A stretch of DNA of 23,829 nucleotides from Planctomycetota bacterium (GTDB lineage: Bacteria > Planctomycetota > Planctomycetia > Pirellulales > Lacipirellulaceae), in assembly GCA_022614705.1 (NCBI GenBank), contig JAKEIB010000361.1:1-23829 (forward strand), written 5' to 3'. Shown one piece after another: positions 21,036 to 23,829 of this stretch (the first letter of the stretch is position 1; every line of letters starts with the position of its first letter). The position numbers and the translations under genes are program-made. The notes beneath the pieces were generated by a model, which was given only the letters and a program-made list of their open reading frames with translations, made no database searches and was not told the DNA's origin.

Positions 21036-22214
21036 ATGCGCATCCGTCAATTTACCGCGCACGTCGTTCGCCTGAGTCTCAAACGGGCGTTCAGCCATGC
21101 CTCGGCAACGCGCCGCGAGAGCAAAAACGTGCTCGTGCATTGCGAGCTGGCCGACGGAACCACGGGTTGGGGCGAAGGCGTGCCACGGAGCTATGTGACG
21201 GGCGAGACGCCGGCCGGCTGCGTCGCCCAACTCGCCAGCACGCCGCTGGCGGAGCAACTTTCGGCCGATTGCAACTCGTGGCCGGACGTCATTCGACTGT
21301 GCGAACAGTTCGCGCCCGCGGCCGAACGCGATGACCCGCGCGGCTGCTATGGCAACGCGCTGCGCTGTGCCGTGGAGCTCAGCATTCTCGATGCGTTCGG
21401 CCGGTTGTTCAGTGAGCCGTTGAGCGAAGTGTCGCAGCATTTTTCGCCGGCGAAACCAATTCTCGCCCAGCGGTCCATGGCGCGGTACAGCGCTGTGATT
21501 GATTCGGGAGCAGCATCTCTCTGGCGTAAGGCACTGATTCGCAGGGTATACGGTTTTCACGATTGCAAAGTAAAAGTCGGTTCGAGGGGCGATGGCGACG
21601 TCGAGCGCCTGCGGACGATTCGTCGGTGGATCGGCCAGCGCATGGATCTGCGGCTCGATGCCAACGAAGCCTGGCATGCCGACGAGTTGCCCGCAAAAAT
21701 GGCCCCATTGCGAGCGTTCAAAGTCAGTTGTATCGAGCAGCCGGTGCCGCACACGGAAGTGGAAGCGTTGAGCGAGTTGCGCAAGCAATTCGACGTGCCG
21801 GTGATGCTCGACGAGTCGCTCACCAGCATGGCTGACGCCGAGGCGGCGATCGCCGGGCAAACGTGCGATTTGTTCAACATTCGGTTGTCGAAATGCGGTG
21901 GCTATCTGGCCAGCCTGCGACTTGCGGCCGTGGCACACGCCGCGGGAATCGGCTATCAACTTGGCTGCCACCCCGGCGAAACGGGCGTGCTCTCCGCGGC
22001 CGGGCGACATTTCGCCTGCTCCGTGGCCGGCATCCGTTATCTTGAGGGATCGTACGATCGCCACGTCTTCCGCCGGCCGCTGACGAATGAAGACATGACG
22101 TTCGGGTTCGGCGGCCGTGCGCGGGCGATTACTCGCCCAGGGCTTGGCGTAACGATGAACGAAGCGACTCTCGAGAAACTGATCGTTTCGCGACAGGAAT
22201 TTGCGATCGCGTGA
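21036..22214 (+). CDS. Enolase-superfamily enzyme, MLE/OSBS/dipeptide-epimerase branch
   Basis: A 392-residue TIM-barrel enzyme. Metal ligands are Asp208 (RLDANEAW), Glu234 (IEQPV) and Asp259 (LDESLTS). The general bases on opposite sides of the barrel are present: Lys180 in the KVK motif (178-180) and Lys286 in NIRLSKCGG. Two opposed lysines are the pattern for the muconate lactonising branch, which includes o-succinylbenzoate synthase, N-succinylamino acid racemase and dipeptide epimerases. QLGCHPGETGVLSAAGRHFA near the C-terminus is also characteristic. The reaction is proton abstraction next to a carboxylate. Placement directly after a GH3 amido synthetase favours epimerisation of an N-acyl amino acid or peptide over menaquinone synthesis, but this is inference. 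Confidence 0.87.
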   Translation: MRIRQFTAHVVRLSLKRAFSHASATRRESKNVLVHCELADGTTGWGEGVPRSYVTGETPAGCVAQLASTPLAEQLSADCNSWPDVIRLCEQFAPAAERDDPRGCYGNALRCAVELSILDAFGRLFSEPLSEVSQHFSPAKPILAQRSMARYSAVIDSGAASLWRKALIRRVYGFHDCKVKVGSRGDGDVERLRTIRRWIGQRMDLRLDANEAWHADELPAKMAPLRAFKVSCIEQPVPHTEVEALSELRKQFDVPVMLDESLTSMADAEAAIAGQTCDLFNIRLSKCGGYLASLRLAAVAHAAGIGYQLGCHPGETGVLSAAGRHFACSVAGIRYLEGSYDRHVFRRPLTNEDMTFGFGGRARAITRPGLGVTMNEATLEKLIVSRQEFAIA

Positions 22215-22235
22215 CGCCACGGCTCGCTGGCCCAG

Positions 22236-23102
22236 TTGAATTCCGTGTCCAGCACTCAGCCCAGAATCGAGTTCTACAACGCGGCCGACGGCCGCCGACT
22301 GGCCGTTCGCGTCTGGAGGACAAACGAGTCGCCGCGAGCGCAGGTCGTCTTTCTGCACGGCATCAGCAGCCACGGCGGTTGGTACGTCCGCGGCAACGAG
22401 TCGCTTGCCGGTGCCGGATTCCAGGTTCATTTTCTCGACCGACGCGGTTCTGGCCTCAATACCGAAGATCGCGGAGACGTGGATCATTGGCAGACGTGGA
22501 TTGATGATGTGGCAATCTACTTGGAACAACTTGGCGAGTCGCAATCGAAGCCCGTCGTGCTGTGCGGCATTAGTTGGGGCGGCAAACTGGCGGTAGCGGT
22601 GGCTCGCCGTCACCCCGAGCTGACGGGCGCCTTAGGCCTTATCTGTCCGGGACTGTATTCGCCGTTTGAGCCGGGGATCGTGAAACGACTGGCACTCGCG
22701 GCGCCAGTGACGACTCGCGTGCAGCGCCGTCGCGTCGCAATCCCGCTGCGTGACCCGGAGTTGTTCACAGATAATCCGCCCTGGCGCGCGTTCATTGCGA
22801 GCGATCCGCTCACGTTGCGTGAAATTACATGGCGGTTCGCACGCGAGGATCGTGAGCTCTCGCGGTACGCTCGTGAGAGCGCGCCGTTTCTCACTCAACC
22901 GCTGCTGCTGATGCTGGCCGGACGCGACCGCATCATCGATAACCGGCGGGTACGCGACTTTTTTGCACGCGTCGCCAGCGAAAACAAGTCGTTGATCGAA
23001 TATCCCAGCGCGGCGCACACGCTTGAATTCGAGCCCGATCCGCAGCCGTATTTCAACGACCTGGCCAATTGGATCGGGCAAACGGCAGTCGCGAAGCAAT
23101 AA
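22236..23102 (+). CDS. Alpha/beta hydrolase (monoacylglycerol-lipase-like, serine aminopeptidase S33 group)
   Basis: A 288-residue alpha/beta hydrolase numbered from TTG at 22236. FLHGISSHGGWYV supplies the oxyanion region and CGISWGGKL the nucleophile Ser113. AGRDRIID carries Asp231 and SAAHTLEFE carries His261, so the triad is complete. It looks cytosolic, with no signal peptide. The start is uncertain: TTG at 22236 or GTG at 22245, neither with a clear ribosome binding site. It begins 21 bp after the enolase-superfamily gene and is likely cotranscribed. The lipase-like fold would suit hydrolysis or transfer of an acyl ester, thioester or amide, consistent with a role on the product of the preceding genes. 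The substrate is unknown. Confidence 0.87.
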   Translation: MNSVSSTQPRIEFYNAADGRRLAVRVWRTNESPRAQVVFLHGISSHGGWYVRGNESLAGAGFQVHFLDRRGSGLNTEDRGDVDHWQTWIDDVAIYLEQLGESQSKPVVLCGISWGGKLAVAVARRHPELTGALGLICPGLYSPFEPGIVKRLALAAPVTTRVQRRRVAIPLRDPELFTDNPPWRAFIASDPLTLREITWRFAREDRELSRYARESAPFLTQPLLLMLAGRDRIIDNRRVRDFFARVASENKSLIEYPSAAHTLEFEPDPQPYFNDLANWIGQTAVAKQ

Positions 23103-23116
23103 GCTCACTAAAGGCC

Positions 23117-23147
23117 GTGGGGCAGACATTCTTCTTGTCTGCCCCAC
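23117..23147. repeat. 12-bp perfect hairpin just after the hydrolase gene
   Basis: GTGGGGCAGACA (23117-23128) pairs exactly with TGTCTGCCCCAC (23136-23147) around a 7-base loop. It begins 15 bp after the hydrolase stop codon and could end or protect the transcript, though no T-run follows. Its GTGGGGCAG end resembles the KS insertion element, which reads CTGCCCCACAT at its right end. Confidence 0.8.
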
Positions 23148-23752
23148 ATTCTCCAATCCCCGCAGTATTTGGCAGGTGCTTAAAATTCCCCTCCCTAATT
23201 CTGCGCACCTGTCGCGGAATTGAGACAGGTGCATCGGCGGCGTACAGTCGCGTTTTTTGACGAAACCAGCGTGAGAGCGCGCACGCGCAGCCCAAGTTCA
23301 CACTCGGCGAACGAGAGCGCGGCTAAGAACGATTTGTCAAACAGCAAATGCACGGTGGCAACGATGAACGTAGCACAACTGGCAGAGGATTTCAGCAACG
23401 ATTTTTGGCCACTGTCGAAGCGGCCAAGCGAACCCTCGTAATCTCCGGAAGGGGACACAAGGGGACCGTTCGGTGTGGGGCCATCGGCGAGAATTTTGTG
23501 TGGCATTTGCGCAGCGTTATGAGTGTGTAGGCGGAGCGTGTCGGCATTTCTGGTGATGCGCGCAACGGTAGCGCAGTTTGCGAGGGAGGGAGACCTTCAG
23601 TCGGGACCATGTGCGGGGTCGGGCTTCGGCCGTGAGCTCAGCCGAACGGAGACCCGCGCATAACGGGGAATGGCGGTCATTATCATAACTGAAACAGTCA
23701 AGAAATGTCTCACGCAAAGTCGCAAAGGCGCAAAGAGTACGAAGAAGACCAA

Positions 23753-23829
23753 GTCTTGAACAGGAGTTAACAGAGACAACAGAGCCTTTGACGCTGCTCT
23801 GTTTCCTCTGTTGCCTCCTATTCAAGAAC
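23753..23829. repeat. Long imperfect inverted repeat at the window edge
   Basis: The arms 23753-23784 and 23797-23829 are inverted copies with a few mismatches and one indel, around a 12-base centre. Upstream, 23713-23736 holds three 8-base CGCAAAGN units. I recognise CGCAAAG arrays beside CAGAG-rich palindromes as a common dispersed repeat, from memory only. The element may continue past the window. Confidence 0.75.

Larger units (their letters stand above)
23103..23829. other. 727-bp region without a convincing gene
   Basis: No open frame here shows a recognisable domain or a start with a good ribosome binding site. It contains a hairpin at 23117-23147, a triple CGCAAAG unit near 23713-23736 and a long inverted repeat at 23753-23829. 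A GC-rich stretch at 23581-23665 (GGAGACC near each end, GGTCGGGCTTCGGCC inside) may be another degraded repeat. It looks like a repeat-rich cluster boundary. Confidence 0.6.

Noticed and set aside
23195..23530. Short frames on both strands after the hydrolase gene (60-103 residues)
   Set aside because: They overlap each other, lack ribosome binding sites and show no recognisable domain.
23558..23576. tRNA-like D-arm sequence (GCGCAACGGTAGCGCAG)
   Set aside because: No matching anticodon arm, T-arm or acceptor stem can be built around it.

Overview
The window looks like a GC-rich planctomycete chromosome segment, probably Pirellulales-like. This rests on gene content and style: twin Gfo/Idh/MocA oxidoreductases, small 'SLRTLL' membrane proteins, a heparan-acetyltransferase-like membrane protein, and many short palindromic repeats. 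There is no rRNA or marker gene to prove the assignment.

Layout. (1) 135-4179, minus strand: a UbiD-type decarboxylase, a class I methyltransferase upstream of it, and a multi-pass DUF5009/HGSNAT-like acyltransferase. Palindromic repeats separate the three genes and two of them carry repeats inside. (2) 4490-8588: mainly plus strand. It holds two paralogous Gfo/Idh/MocA oxidoreductases, a convergent 80-aa conserved-type protein, a cupin, and two paralogous small membrane proteins flanking the second oxidoreductase. (3) 8695-9107: a compact HicB-HicA type toxin-antitoxin pair with a 4-bp overlap. (4) 9249-23102, plus strand: a GT2 glycosyltransferase fused to an FkbM methyltransferase, then a 2579-aa single-module reducing polyketide synthase (KS-AT-DH-ER-KR-ACP-TE). 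These are followed by a GH3-type acyl-acid-amido synthetase, an enolase-superfamily enzyme of the MLE/OSBS/dipeptide-epimerase branch, and an alpha/beta hydrolase. (5) 23103-23829: no convincing gene, but several repeat elements.

How the genes may work together (inference). The PKS has a complete reductive set, one ACP and its own thioesterase, so it should release a reduced acyl acid. GH3 enzymes adenylate a carboxylic acid and join it to an amine, usually an amino acid. The enolase-superfamily protein belongs to the branch that includes dipeptide epimerases and N-acylamino acid racemases. The hydrolase could remodel or cleave the product. Together they suggest a compact route to an N-acyl amino acid or related lipoamide; this is the best candidate here for an undescribed system.

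The second theme is palindromic repeats that have entered reading frames and are translated. At least seven lie inside coding regions: one in UbiD, one in the acyltransferase, one in the GT2-FkbM linker and four in the PKS. All keep the frame open. Two related copies show a compensatory base change that preserves a stem, and others share peptides or nucleotide blocks between unrelated genes. This resembles the Rickettsia palindromic elements, but the sequences here are different families.
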